Part shown: piece by piece, positions 48,092 through 57,386 of the stretch
Layout of the letters: the number at the start of each line of letters is the position of its first letter
Position numbering within the stretch: the stretch's first letter is position 1
Position numbers and translations under genes: made by a program
The notes under the pieces: generated by a model
What the model was told of the DNA's origin: nothing
The model's input: the letters and a program-made list of their open reading frames with translations, nothing else
Databases searched by the model: none
Source: Klebsiella sp. RHBSTW-00484
Lineage (GTDB): Bacteria > Pseudomonadota > Gammaproteobacteria > Enterobacterales > Enterobacteriaceae
Direction of reading: 5' to 3'
NCBI RefSeq assembly: GCF_013705725.1
Contig: NZ_CP055481.1
Span: 682,001-746,000 of the forward strand
DNA length: 64,000 nt

Positions 48092-49579
48092 ATGCAATAC
48101 ATTAAAATCCATTCGCAAGATAACGTCGCGGTAGCGTTGGCGGATATGGCGGCAGGCACGGTGGTCACCATTGACGGCGATACGGTCACGTTGGCTCAGG
48201 ATGTTGCGCGCGGGCATAAGTTTACGCTGCGTAGCATTGCGAAGGGAGACAACGTCGTTAAGTACGGTCTGCCGATAGGACATGCGCTGGCGGATATTGC
48301 GCCGGGGGAACATATCCACTCCCACAATACGCGCACTAACTTAAGCGATCTCGACGCGTATAGCTATCAACCGGAACTTATCGAGCCCGTCGCGCAGCCT
48401 GCGGATCGCGATATCCAGATTTATCGTCGCGCCAACGGTGATGTTGGCGTGCGTAACGAGCTGTGGATCCTGCCGACCGTTGGCTGCGTCAACGCGATGG
48501 CCCGTCAGATGCAGAATCGTTTTCTGAAAGAGACAAACGATGCTGAAGGTATCGACGGCGTTCATCTCTTCAGCCATACCTATGGCTGTTCGCAGCTCGG
48601 TGACGATCACATCAACACCCGGACCATGCTGCAAAATATGGTGCGTCACCCAAATGCGGGCGCGGTGCTGGTAGTTGGTCTGGGCTGCGAAAACAACCAA
48701 GTTGATGCTTTTCGTGAAACGCTCGGTGAGTTCGATCCTGAACGCGTTCACTTTATGATCTGCCAACACCAGGATGACGAAGTGGAAGCGGGGATCGAGC
48801 ATCTCCATCAGCTTTACGACGTGATGCGCCACGACAAGCGCGAGCCGGGTAAACTGAGCGAGCTGAAGTTTGGACTCGAATGCGGCGGTTCCGATGGTCT
48901 GTCCGGCATTACCGCCAACCCGATGCTGGGGCGTTTCTCGGATTACCTGATTGCCAACGGCGGCACTACCGTACTGACCGAAGTGCCGGAGATGTTCGGC
49001 GCTGAGCAGCTGCTGATGAGCCACTGTCGCGACGAAGAGACCTTCGGCAAGCTGGTAACGATGGTCAATGATTTCAAACAGTACTTCATTGCCCACGAAC
49101 AGCCAATTTACGAGAATCCATCGCCGGGTAACAAAGCGGGCGGCATCACCACGCTGGAAGATAAATCACTGGGCTGCACGCAGAAAGCGGGCTCCAGCCA
49201 GGTGGTTGACGTGCTGCGCTACGGTGAGCGCCTGAAAGTGCACGGCCTTAATCTGCTGAGCGCGCCGGGCAACGATGCGGTAGCGACTAGCGCGTTGGCC
49301 GGTGCGGGCTGCCATATGGTGCTGTTCAGTACCGGTCGCGGCACGCCATACGGCGGTTTCGTTCCGACGGTTAAAATCGCCACCAACAGCGAACTGGCGG
49401 CGAAGAAGAAGCACTGGATCGACTTCGATGCCGGTCAGCTGATTCACGGCAAAGCAATGCCGCAGCTACTGGAAGAGTTTGTTGATACCATTGTGGACTT
49501 TGCTAACGGTAAGCAGACTTGTAACGAACGTAATGATTTCCGCGAACTGGCTATATTCAAAAGCGGTGTCACTCTCTAA
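48092..49579 (+). CDS. uxaA: Altronate dehydratase UxaA
   Basis: A 495-residue UxaA-family dehydratase that turns D-altronate into 2-keto-3-deoxygluconate, iron-dependent. An N-terminal SAF domain (MQYIKIHSQDNVAVALADMA) leads to the catalytic part with HTYGCSQLGDDHINT, LGCENNQVDAFRE, ECGGSDGLSGITANPMLGR and [13 protein letters not shown]. It is a clear paralogue of GarD in this window. Second gene of uxaCA. Confidence 0.95.
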   Translation: MQYIKIHSQDNVAVALADMAAGTVVTIDGDTVTLAQDVARGHKFTLRSIAKGDNVVKYGLPIGHALADIAPGEHIHSHNTRTNLSDLDAYSYQPELIEPVAQPADRDIQIYRRANGDVGVRNELWILPTVGCVNAMARQMQNRFLKETNDAEGIDGVHLFSHTYGCSQLGDDHINTRTMLQNMVRHPNAGAVLVVGLGCENNQVDAFRETLGEFDPERVHFMICQHQDDEVEAGIEHLHQLYDVMRHDKREPGKLSELKFGLECGGSDGLSGITANPMLGRFSDYLIANGGTTVLTEVPEMFGAEQLLMSHCRDEETFGKLVTMVNDFKQYFIAHEQPIYENPSPGNKAGGITTLEDKSLGCTQKAGSSQVVDVLRYGERLKVHGLNLLSAPGNDAVATSALAGAGCHMVLFSTGRGTPYGGFVPTVKIATNSELAAKKKHWIDFDAGQLIHGKAMPQLLEEFVDTIVDFANGKQTCNERNDFRELAIFKSGVTL

Positions 49580-49650
49580 TTACTCGTTATCTTTCACGCC
49601 GTGATTGCGGTGCGAAATCTTTAGAGTAATAAAAGGGCGGTATTCCGGAA

Positions 49651-49685
49651 GCGGCGTTTCAGATGATGATGCGCCGTTTTGTTTT
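49651..49685 (+). terminator. Possible terminator of uxaCA
   Basis: CGGCG and CGCCG pair around a 15-base interval, followed by TTTTGTTTT, 72 bases after the uxaA stop. The stem is short. ygjV begins 17 bases later. Confidence 0.38.
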
Positions 49686-49701
49686 ATAAGGACTTCCCAT
49701 C

Positions 49702-50256
49702 ATGACCGCGTATTGGCTTGCCCAGGGCGTTGGTGTCATCGCCTTTCTGATCGGCATTACCACTTTTTTCAACCGCGATGAGCGGCGCTTTAAGCTGCAG
49801 CTTGCCGTCTACAGCGCCACTATTGGCTTGCACTTCTTTTTGATGGGCGCGTATCCGGCGGGCATGAGCGCCGAGCTGAATACTGTCCGAACCCTGATCT
49901 CCATGCGCACCCGTAAGCTGTGGGTGATGGCCGTGTTTATTGTGCTCACCCTGGTATTGGGGCTGGCAAAGCTGCAACACGCGATGGAACTGCTGCCGAT
50001 TGTTGGCACGCTTGCCAGCACCTGGGCGCTCTTTCGCTGTACCGGCCTCACCGTTCGCTGCGTGATGTGGTGCGCGACCGCCTGCTGGGTTATCCATAAC
50101 TTCTGGCTGGGATCGATCGGTGGCACGATGATTGAAGGAAGTTTTCTGGTCATGAACGGTCTGAACATCGTTCGCTTCCGGCGGATGCAAAAGCGTGGTA
50201 TTGACCCGTTTAAAGTCGAAAAAGCGGTGCAGGAAGAGAGCCCCTCCGCGCGTTAG
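49702..50256 (+). CDS. ygjV: Inner-membrane protein YgjV
   Basis: A 184-residue membrane protein with five or six hydrophobic segments: WLAQGVGVIAFLIGITTFF at the N terminus, then AVYSATIGLHFFLMG and VMAVFIVLTLVLGLA. It matches YgjV (YgjV/Imp family) next to uxaA in E. coli. The function is unknown. It ends in the hairpin shared with the convergent sstT. Confidence 0.88.
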   Translation: MTAYWLAQGVGVIAFLIGITTFFNRDERRFKLQLAVYSATIGLHFFLMGAYPAGMSAELNTVRTLISMRTRKLWVMAVFIVLTLVLGLAKLQHAMELLPIVGTLASTWALFRCTGLTVRCVMWCATACWVIHNFWLGSIGGTMIEGSFLVMNGLNIVRFRRMQKRGIDPFKVEKAVQEESPSAR

Positions 50257-50264
50257 CGGAGGGG
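50241..50264. other. G/C-rich hairpin at the convergent ygjV-sstT junction
   Basis: CCCCTCCGC/GCGGAGGGG with a 6-base loop spans the ygjV stop codon and lies eight bases from the sstT stop. There is no T-run, so it may stabilise 3' ends rather than terminate. Confidence 0.5.
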
Positions 50265-50271
50265 AAGGGGA

Positions 50272-51519
50272 TTAACTACGCAGAGCGTTTTTCGCTATCT
50301 GCTCGTCTTCGGCGATACAAGCGGCGGCGGTAAACAGCGCATCGGTTGAGGAGTTCAACGCGGTTTCGCAAGAATCCTGCAATACGCCGATGATAAAGCC
50401 GACGGCAACGACCTGCATGGCAACATCGTTCGGAATACCGAACATATTACAGGCCAGCGGGATCAGCAGCAGCGAACCACCCGCCACGCCGGAAGCGCCA
50501 CAGGCGCACAGCGATGCCACGACGCTAAGCAGCAGCGCAGTCGGCAGATCCACCGGTACTCCCAGAGTGTGTACAGCGGCGAGGGTTAATACGGTGATGG
50601 TAATCGCCGCCCCGGCCATATTGATGGTCGCGCCCAGCGGGATAGAAACTGAGTAGGTATCGCGGTCCAGATTCAGCTTCTCGCACAGCGCCATATTCAC
50701 CGGAATATTGGCGGCGGAGCTACGGGTGAAGAAGGCGTAAACGCCGCTTTCGCGCAGGCAGGTCAGCACCAGCGGATACGGATTGCGGCGGATTTTCCAG
50801 AATACCAGAAGCGGGTTAATCACCAGCGCTACCAGCAGCATACAGCCCACCAGCACCAGCAGCAGTTGCGCGTAGCCCCACAGGGTCTCAAAACCAGTGG
50901 TTGCCAGCGTTGAGGCCACCAGACCGAAGATACCCAGCGGTGCGAAGCGAATCACTACCTTCACGATAAAAGTTACCGCGTGGGACATGTCGTTAATCAG
51001 ATTTTTGGTGGTCTCGTTACCGTGGCGCAGCGCAAATCCCAGACCGACAGCCCATACCAGAATCCCGATATAGTTAGCGTTCAGCAGAGCGTCAATCGGG
51101 TTAGAAACCATGCTCATCAGCAGCCCGCGCAGAACTTCAACGATACCTGACGGCGGAGTAATACTGTCTGCCGCTGCGTTCAGATGCAGCGTTGAAGGAA
51201 AGACAAAGCTAAACAGCACCGCGGTTAACGCGGCGGCAAAGGTTCCCAGCAGGTAGAGGAACAGAATCGGGCGGATGCTGGTTTTTTGCCCCTGCTGATG
51301 GTTGGCGATGGAGGCCATCACCAGCATTAATACCAGCACCGGCGCGACGGCTTTTAGCGCGCCGACGAACAGCGTGCCCAGCAGCCCGACTGCCTCTGCG
51401 GCAGGCTTTGAAACCATCGCCAGCAGTATGCCGAGCACCAGACCGATTAAAATTTGTTTGACCAGACTGCCCTGAGCCAGTCGCCGTAGCAGGGTCGATC
51501 GGGGTGATTGAGTTGCCAT
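50272..51519 (-). CDS. sstT: Serine/threonine:sodium symporter SstT
   Basis: A 415-residue dicarboxylate/amino-acid:cation symporter that imports serine and threonine with sodium. Family signatures are the [15 protein letters not shown] [20 protein letters not shown] near residue 270, [20 protein letters not shown] and [14 protein letters not shown]. It is intact and monocistronic. The 253 bases to alx include its promoter, with no operator I can name. Confidence 0.95.
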   Translation of the reverse strand: MATQSPRSTLLRRLAQGSLVKQILIGLVLGILLAMVSKPAAEAVGLLGTLFVGALKAVAPVLVLMLVMASIANHQQGQKTSIRPILFLYLLGTFAAALTAVLFSFVFPSTLHLNAAADSITPPSGIVEVLRGLLMSMVSNPIDALLNANYIGILVWAVGLGFALRHGNETTKNLINDMSHAVTFIVKVVIRFAPLGIFGLVASTLATTGFETLWGYAQLLLVLVGCMLLVALVINPLLVFWKIRRNPYPLVLTCLRESGVYAFFTRSSAANIPVNMALCEKLNLDRDTYSVSIPLGATINMAGAAITITVLTLAAVHTLGVPVDLPTALLLSVVASLCACGASGVAGGSLLLIPLACNMFGIPNDVAMQVVAVGFIIGVLQDSCETALNSSTDALFTAAACIAEDEQIAKNALRS

Positions 51520-51772
51520 GATTCATTCCTTCCAGTGATGTTGCTGTCCGTCCCGGCTACGCATTATTTGTAACGTTTATATCCGGATGTAAATAGATGT
51601 TTGCCTGGTTGAGTATACGGAAAGAACGCTATTGGGGAAGGGTAAAATGCTGTCTCTGGCGCTGAGAATTCATTTTTTAACTATATATTAACGATTTTGT
51701 GACATGAGTAAGAATAATACATGGTGAACATTGCAGACCGGGCGAATAGGATTCACCCGGTCATTTGTGCCT

Positions 51773-52741
51773 TTATTGCAGCTGTTTTTTCTTATCGTGC
51801 TGCTTATTGACCCAGGCATTGATGATCAGCGTCAATACCAGAATGCCGCCCACCACGCCAAGCGAGATACCGATTGGAATATGGAAGAAATCGACAATCA
51901 GCATCTTGATACCGATAAACACCAGGATCACCGACAGGCCATATTTCAGCATCGAGAAGCGCTCTGCGACGCCCGCCAACAGGAAGTACATCGCGCGCAG
52001 GCCGAGAATCGCGAACAGGTTTGAGGTCAGCACGATAAACGGATCGGTGGTGACGGCGAAGATGGCCGGAATACTGTCAACGGCAAAGATAACGTCGCTC
52101 AGCTCGACCAGAATCAGCACCAGCAGCAGCGGCGTAGCGTATAGCACGCCGTTTTTGCGGAGAAAGAAATGTTCGCCGTCAATTTTATCGGTCATGCGCA
52201 GATGACTGCGTATCCAGCGCACCAGCGGCTTATCGCCGATACCTGAATCATCCTCTTTCGCCAGCGCCATTTTCACACCAGTAAACAGCAGGAATGCGCC
52301 GAAGACGTACAACAGCCACTCGAACTGGGAGATCAGCCAGCTACCGGCAAAGATCATGATCGTACGCAGCACGATCGCGCCAAGTACGCCATAGACCAGC
52401 ACCCGACGCTGAAGCGCAGGCGGAACGGCGAAGTAGCTAAACAGCATCAGCCAGACGAAAACGTTATCCACGGCCAGCGCTTTTTCGATCAGATAACCGG
52501 TGAGGAACGCCAGCGCTTGCGGGTCGGCCACGGCGCGACCTTCGGTTTGCACCAGATACCACCAGAAAACGGCGTTAAACAGAAGTGAGAGGGTAACCCA
52601 GAGGATTGACCAGCCAGCGGCTTGCTTCATGGTCATGCTATGTGCACCACGCCGTCCTTGCAGCAATAGGTCGATAGCCAACATGATGACCACGACCACT
52701 GCGAATCCGCCCCATAACAACGGTGTGCCGACAGTATTCAT
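51773..52741 (-). CDS. alx: TerC-family membrane protein Alx (manganese efflux)
   Basis: A 322-residue TerC-family protein with about nine membrane segments. Acidic transport-site residues lie in [20 protein letters not shown] and [21 protein letters not shown]. coli Alx is induced by high pH and manganese and exports manganese. The start [12 protein letters not shown] gives the E. coli length; the longer open frame extends into the riboregulated leader. Expression is probably controlled by that leader. Confidence 0.94.
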   Translation of the reverse strand: MNTVGTPLLWGGFAVVVVIMLAIDLLLQGRRGAHSMTMKQAAGWSILWVTLSLLFNAVFWWYLVQTEGRAVADPQALAFLTGYLIEKALAVDNVFVWLMLFSYFAVPPALQRRVLVYGVLGAIVLRTIMIFAGSWLISQFEWLLYVFGAFLLFTGVKMALAKEDDSGIGDKPLVRWIRSHLRMTDKIDGEHFFLRKNGVLYATPLLLVLILVELSDVIFAVDSIPAIFAVTTDPFIVLTSNLFAILGLRAMYFLLAGVAERFSMLKYGLSVILVFIGIKMLIVDFFHIPIGISLGVVGGILVLTLIINAWVNKQHDKKKQLQ

Positions 52742-52755
52742 TACGATATTCCTTA

Positions 52756-52935
52756 CATAAAAACAAAACGGCTGACGTCGGAAGACGGCAGCCGCTGCGC
52801 TTTTATGCATAGACCTCGCCTTCCGGCAAGGTCTCACTTACAACAAGAATCAAATCTTGTTGCCCGGCGACCGGATGCGGTTTTTCACGCATCGTAATGA
52901 CGATCGGCCGGCAAGGAAGTTACTCCCCTTTGCGC
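52756..52935 (-). ncRNA. Manganese/pH-responsive leader of alx (yybP-ykoY family, PRE)
   Basis: Minus-strand leader ending 14 bases before the alx ATG. It begins near AAAGGGGAGTAACTTCC, the conserved 5' motif of the yybP-ykoY riboswitch, includes long complementary arms (GACCTTGCC/GGCGAGGTC), and ends in an intrinsic terminator at 52758-52794: CGGCTG.CGTC/GACG.CAGCCG with one mismatch, then TTTTGTTTTT. E. coli alx has the same arrangement, where alkaline pH and manganese favour an antiterminated, translatable fold. Confidence 0.87.
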
Positions 52936-52997
52936 GTAACAAAGTATTACAAGTTATAAATGGCGTCAATGGAGTTCGACGGACCATTTACACTCCT

Positions 52998-53987
52998 TTA
53001 CGCCACGGGTTGGGAATCCGCCGGGAAGACCACGCCGGTCTGGCGACGAATCTCGCTCAGCAGCTTCGCTGTGATGCGGCTCACTTCCAGACCCGGATGA
53101 GCAACCTCGTTGGCTTCCACCAGGCGAGCAAACTCTTCCGCTTCATACAGCATAGTATTGATGTGCTGTGGCTGCGTCAGATCCTGGGGCTTGCCGCCGC
53201 GCGGTATAAAACAGACTTTCTGGCATTCCGAAATTTTCTCGATAACCAGCGCGCCTGCTTCACCCTGAATTTCGCTCGGGATTGCGGAATCGCTCACTTT
53301 AGAGTGATGCAGAGTGACATCAAAATCACCGTAGCTTAAAACTACCGTGCCCTGACCATCGACGCCGCTGTCCAGCAGGCTGGCGCTGGCGTGCACTGCG
53401 CGCGGCTCGCCCCACAGCGCGACCGCAGAAGCCAGACAGTAAAAGCCGATATCCATAATCGAGCCGTTAGAGAAGGCGGGGTTAAAGGTATTGGGGTTCT
53501 CGCCGTCGAGATAACGCTGATAGCGGGAGGAGTACTGGCAGTAGTTAATAAAGGCTTTGCGCAGCTTGCCGATCTTGTCGAACGACTGCTTCAACAGCAG
53601 GAAGTTTGGCAGACTGGCGGTTTTGAACGCTTCGAACAGCACCACGTTATTTTCCCGCGCGACTTTAATCGCGGCTTCCACTTCTTGCAGATTCGAGGCC
53701 AGCGGTTTTTCGCAAATCACATGCTTTTTATGGCTCAGAAACAGGCGGGTTTGCGGAAAATGCAGCGAGTTAGGGCTGGCGATATAAACCGCGTCAACAT
53801 CAGCGCATTGCGCCAGTTCTTCCAGTGAGGTGAAGAGGTGTTCGACGGGATAATCGCTGGCGAAGGCCTGGGCTTGTTCAAGGCTACGGGAGTAGATGGC
53901 GGTAAGCTTATATTTGCCGGTTTCATGGGCGGCATCGACAAACTGCTTAGTTATCCAGTTTGTGCCAACAACTGCGAAACGTATCAT
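52998..53987 (-). CDS. ygjR: Gfo/Idh/MocA-family oxidoreductase YgjR
   Basis: A 329-residue NAD(P)-dependent oxidoreductase. The Rossmann domain begins MIRFAVVGTNWITKQFVDAA; CEKPLASNLQEVEAAIKVAR with the conserved EKP motif is near residue 95, and the C-terminal Gfo/Idh fold follows (SNGSIMDIGFYCLASAVAL). The substrate is unknown. I start at the Met before IRFAVVG; 13 upstream codons are not conserved. Confidence 0.9.
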   Translation of the reverse strand: MIRFAVVGTNWITKQFVDAAHETGKYKLTAIYSRSLEQAQAFASDYPVEHLFTSLEELAQCADVDAVYIASPNSLHFPQTRLFLSHKKHVICEKPLASNLQEVEAAIKVARENNVVLFEAFKTASLPNFLLLKQSFDKIGKLRKAFINYCQYSSRYQRYLDGENPNTFNPAFSNGSIMDIGFYCLASAVALWGEPRAVHASASLLDSGVDGQGTVVLSYGDFDVTLHHSKVSDSAIPSEIQGEAGALVIEKISECQKVCFIPRGGKPQDLTQPQHINTMLYEAEEFARLVEANEVAHPGLEVSRITAKLLSEIRRQTGVVFPADSQPVA

Positions 53988-54057
53988 AAACGTTGACGAA
54001 CTCCGTAAAAAGGGACCTTTCGTCACTCTAACACGCCATCATGACAAAACCAGTGCG

Positions 54058-54561
54058 CTATGGCGCAGAACGCTCTAACGAAAGCTGCGTCAGCCACAGG
54101 CGAGTATCAAACTCCAGCTGATGGTACTGCGGCTCCATATGACAGCACAGCTGATAGAACGCTTTGTTGTGGTCTTTTTCCTTCAGGTGCGCCAGTTCGT
54201 GTACCACGATCATCCGCAGAAAATCCTCCGGCGCATCGCGAAAAACGGTGGCGACGCGAATTTCAGCTTTCGCCTTCAGCTTGCCTCCCTGTACCCGCGA
54301 GATAGCAGTATGCAGGCCGAGCGCGTTGTTCAGTACGTGGATTTTGTTGTCGTACATCACCTTATTAATAGGGGCCGCGCCGCGCAGATAGCGAGACTTC
54401 AGATCCTGGGTGTATTGGTACAGCGCTTTATCGTTGTTGATATCATGGCCCTGCGGATAGCGCTTTTTCAGCACCTCGCCGAGGCGATTCTGTTCGATTA
54501 AGGTGGTGACCTGCGCCAGCAGGGATTCAGGGTAACCCTGGAGATAGGTTAATGTGCTCAT
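54058..54561 (-). CDS. ygjP: YgjP-like metallopeptidase-fold protein (UPF0746)
   Basis: A 167-residue YgjP/DUF45-type protein with the zinc-binding motif HELAHLKEKDHNKAFY (HExxH plus a downstream His) near residue 120, as in WSS/SprT-like peptidases. It matches E. coli YgjP. A proteolytic role has not been shown in enterobacteria to my knowledge. Monocistronic. Confidence 0.88.
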   Translation of the reverse strand: MSTLTYLQGYPESLLAQVTTLIEQNRLGEVLKKRYPQGHDINNDKALYQYTQDLKSRYLRGAAPINKVMYDNKIHVLNNALGLHTAISRVQGGKLKAKAEIRVATVFRDAPEDFLRMIVVHELAHLKEKDHNKAFYQLCCHMEPQYHQLEFDTRLWLTQLSLERSAP

Positions 54562-54639
54562 GGGGCCTGTTTGCGTAATTAAGCGACAACTGGCGCGAAT
54601 TCTAGCATCCCGCGCGGGCAGGATGCCAGAAGGTCCGGT

Positions 54640-56283
54640 TTACTCAATTATTGCGTCTTCAACCGCCCGATAGCCGAAGAAATCAAACAGCGCCTCTTTG
54701 CGATGCAGCATGCTATCCACGCAGGCCAGGCCGACAAATGCGCCGGTAAACTCGCCGTAGCGGCTATATTCATCAGAAAAACGCGATGTGTCGTAGATCG
54801 CGCCGATTTTTTGATATTTTTCGCCATCGACAGACCATGAGCACTGGATCTCCCGGCCGTTAATGGCCATCGCCAGATAGATTTCTCCTTCCGCGAGGCG
54901 AATTTTCTGCGGGTCGTCATGACGTTCGCCGTTATCCATATGAATAATAGCCAGTTGCGCAGAGCCAGAGGCTTGATCCCAGGTTTTATGCAGGAACAGA
55001 TAGTTCATGTTGTCGTAATAGAGCACCAGACCCGCGCTGTGCTGATAAATCTCGGGGCTGAAATCCATTTTCGTGGTGATGTTTGCGTATACCGAGGTGA
55101 GTTTTTTCGCCAGCAGGCTGACCTTATTCAGCGAGCTCAGCGACTCCTGTCCGCGCACGGCAAGGTAGCCCGCTTTACGCTTCAGGCTGGTAAAACGCTG
55201 GAAGCGAATCCTCGGGGCATAAAACGCGTTATCCAGCGTTTGCCCATCGAAATCATCAATATCCGCTTTGGCCGGAAAGAAATGAGAAGGCAGGTTAGAT
55301 TCTTCCACCTGGTGCTGAGCGAGATTGCCCCCAGACGCCATTCGCAGCCAACCTTCGTCGGTCCATTCCATCTTTTGAATCGCCGTCTCGCGGCCTAATG
55401 GGCAGCGCAATTCTTTACGGAACGGGCGACTGCACAGATGGGTTAACCAGACTTCGCCATTGGGCGTTTCGACGTAGCTGCCGTGCCCGGCCTTTTGCAG
55501 ATAGGTTTCCGGATTGAAGTAGTGCGGCTTCAGATGCCCTGCGTCTTTGCGCTCGTTAAAGTTCTGCGGCCAGGAGGTGACGATTGGGTTCATCGGATCG
55601 CCTTCATAGGGGCCGGTGACTTCCGTTGCGCGGGCCATGGTGACCGCATGTCCATATCCGGTACCGCCTTCGGCAACCATCAGGTAGTAATAGTCGCCGC
55701 GTCGGGTCAGATGTGGTGCTTCAATACAGCCGCGGTTGGTACCGCCATGCCAGATTCGCTGCGGGTAGCCGACGATACTTTGTGCTTGTGGCGAGTACTC
55801 CACCAGGCAAATAGCCCCAGGCTTCTCATAACCTTCTCGGGTTTCCCACTCCAGAGAGACGATCCATTTTTTACCGTCGTTGTCGTGAAGGATTGAGGCA
55901 TCGAACCCGGCAGAGTGGAGATATATTGGCTCACTCCACGGGCCGGTTATTTCACTGGCGGTAATAAGATAATTATCCACATCGAAATAGCGTGAACTCA
56001 TGGAGTTCATCACACCATAAATAACGTAAAATAGTTGTTCTTCTTCGCACCAGGTCAGACTTGGTGCCCAAATTCCTTTGGCTGAAGGCAGTTTTTTTAA
56101 ATCTGGGTTGTTATCGTCGGTAAGAACGTGAGTGAGTAATTGCCAATGTTTAAGATCCCTGGAGTGATAAACTGGTAAACCGGGAAACCATTCAAATGAT
56201 GATACCGCCACGTAATAATCATCACCGCGTCGACATATACTGGGGTCAGGATTAAAACCTTTAAAAACAGGATTCTGAATCAT
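54640..56283 (-). CDS. xynB: Glycoside hydrolase family 43 beta-xylosidase
   Basis: A 547-residue GH43 enzyme without a signal peptide, so cytoplasmic. The three acidic residues expected of the five-bladed propeller are visible: NPDPSICR near residue 11 (base), FDASILHDNDG near 127 (pKa tuner) and NRGCIEAPHL near 185 (acid). A C-terminal beta-sandwich of about 200 residues is typical of GH43 beta-xylosidases (subgroup with XynB). With the divergent GPH symporter it should split imported xylo-oligosaccharides to xylose. Arabinofuranosidase activity is possible. Confidence 0.87.
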   Translation of the reverse strand: MIQNPVFKGFNPDPSICRRGDDYYVAVSSFEWFPGLPVYHSRDLKHWQLLTHVLTDDNNPDLKKLPSAKGIWAPSLTWCEEEQLFYVIYGVMNSMSSRYFDVDNYLITASEITGPWSEPIYLHSAGFDASILHDNDGKKWIVSLEWETREGYEKPGAICLVEYSPQAQSIVGYPQRIWHGGTNRGCIEAPHLTRRGDYYYLMVAEGGTGYGHAVTMARATEVTGPYEGDPMNPIVTSWPQNFNERKDAGHLKPHYFNPETYLQKAGHGSYVETPNGEVWLTHLCSRPFRKELRCPLGRETAIQKMEWTDEGWLRMASGGNLAQHQVEESNLPSHFFPAKADIDDFDGQTLDNAFYAPRIRFQRFTSLKRKAGYLAVRGQESLSSLNKVSLLAKKLTSVYANITTKMDFSPEIYQHSAGLVLYYDNMNYLFLHKTWDQASGSAQLAIIHMDNGERHDDPQKIRLAEGEIYLAMAINGREIQCSWSVDGEKYQKIGAIYDTSRFSDEYSRYGEFTGAFVGLACVDSMLHRKEALFDFFGYRAVEDAIIE

Positions 56284-56412
56284 CGTATTTACCCTTGATG
56301 CAAAAAATATAACGATGATTGTAAGTAGTCGGTCTGTCGGGGGATATATAGACTGGTTTTATTTATATAATAAACGTCCACTCACCCCGTGATGCCGCTC
56401 ACAAAAAGCGAT

Positions 56413-57288
56413 TTATTTATCTGCGCGGCTCCCTACCGCATCGGTGCTTCTGACCTTGTGGCGAAAGGCCAGCGGAGTATCGTTCATCATCTCTTTGAAC
56501 TTTAGGCAAAAATAGGCGCTGTCAGTGAAACCGGCGCTTTGCGAGATGTCGCTGATCTTCAGGTCGGTATTGGTCAGGAGATTGATGGCAATATTGAGTT
56601 TACGCAGCAGCATGAATTTTTTGAAGCTGATTCCAAAGGCCGATTTAAAGGTCTTTGAAAACCAGGATTTCGACCACTGGCAGCGGCGAGCGGCCTCTTC
56701 GGTGGTCATCTCAAAATTCTCGCTGGCATCGATGGACTGTAGCAGTTCGATAAGCTCGCTGAGATAGCGATGGCTGGTGCGTTCGGTAATCTGGACCGAG
56801 TCTTTCAGGCTATTAAACGCGTGGAGCAGTACGCTCTGCATAAGCGATCGGAATAGCGAATCGGAGAAGTCGCTGAACTCCCCGCACCAGCTTAGCAGCA
56901 GCTCCAGGCGTTCGGCCTCTTCACCAGAAAGATACACCACCGCGCCGCAGTGGGCGGCAGGCAATGACAGGTCGTACCCCTCCAGCCACTCTTTCTCAAA
57001 TTGCATAAGATAGCGCTTGTGGCTGGCGGCGGCCGGGAGCGTCATTTCATGGATCAGTAAGGCGGGAACGAATACCAGGGTATTGTTTTTAATGGTGAAT
57101 TTTTCGTCACCGATCGAATAACTTCCCCCTGATTCCCGGAACCACATCAGCTCATCCATCATATGATAATGGGGGACTACGTTTATCCCATTGAAATCAT
57201 TTATGTTATCTACACGCAGCGTAAACAGCTCGCCGGTGCCCACGGGGATCTTTTCGAAAACGGGAGATTCATCACTCATCGAGTACAC
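56413..57288 (-). CDS. AraC-family regulator of the xylosidase-symporter module
   Basis: A 291-residue AraC-type activator. An N-terminal cupin-like sensor (VVPHYHMMDELMWFRESGG and IKNNTLVFVPALLIHEM) precedes two helix-turn-helix motifs at the C terminus (AARRCQWSKSWFSKTFKSAF and ISDISQSAGFTDSAYFCLKF). Translation may begin here or three codons later (MSDES). It lies upstream of the GH43 gene on the same strand and divergent from the symporter (98 bases), so it probably controls both in response to a xyloside. Confidence 0.85.
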   Translation of the reverse strand: MYSMSDESPVFEKIPVGTGELFTLRVDNINDFNGINVVPHYHMMDELMWFRESGGSYSIGDEKFTIKNNTLVFVPALLIHEMTLPAAASHKRYLMQFEKEWLEGYDLSLPAAHCGAVVYLSGEEAERLELLLSWCGEFSDFSDSLFRSLMQSVLLHAFNSLKDSVQITERTSHRYLSELIELLQSIDASENFEMTTEEAARRCQWSKSWFSKTFKSAFGISFKKFMLLRKLNIAINLLTNTDLKISDISQSAGFTDSAYFCLKFKEMMNDTPLAFRHKVRSTDAVGSRADK

Positions 57289-57386
57289 TCTTCTTATATT
57301 TCACAGGATGATTTATACATAATCAGCAGGCCCTTCGCAATAACGTACAGAGGACAAATCTTAACGTTCTTTTAGGCGGAGACGCG

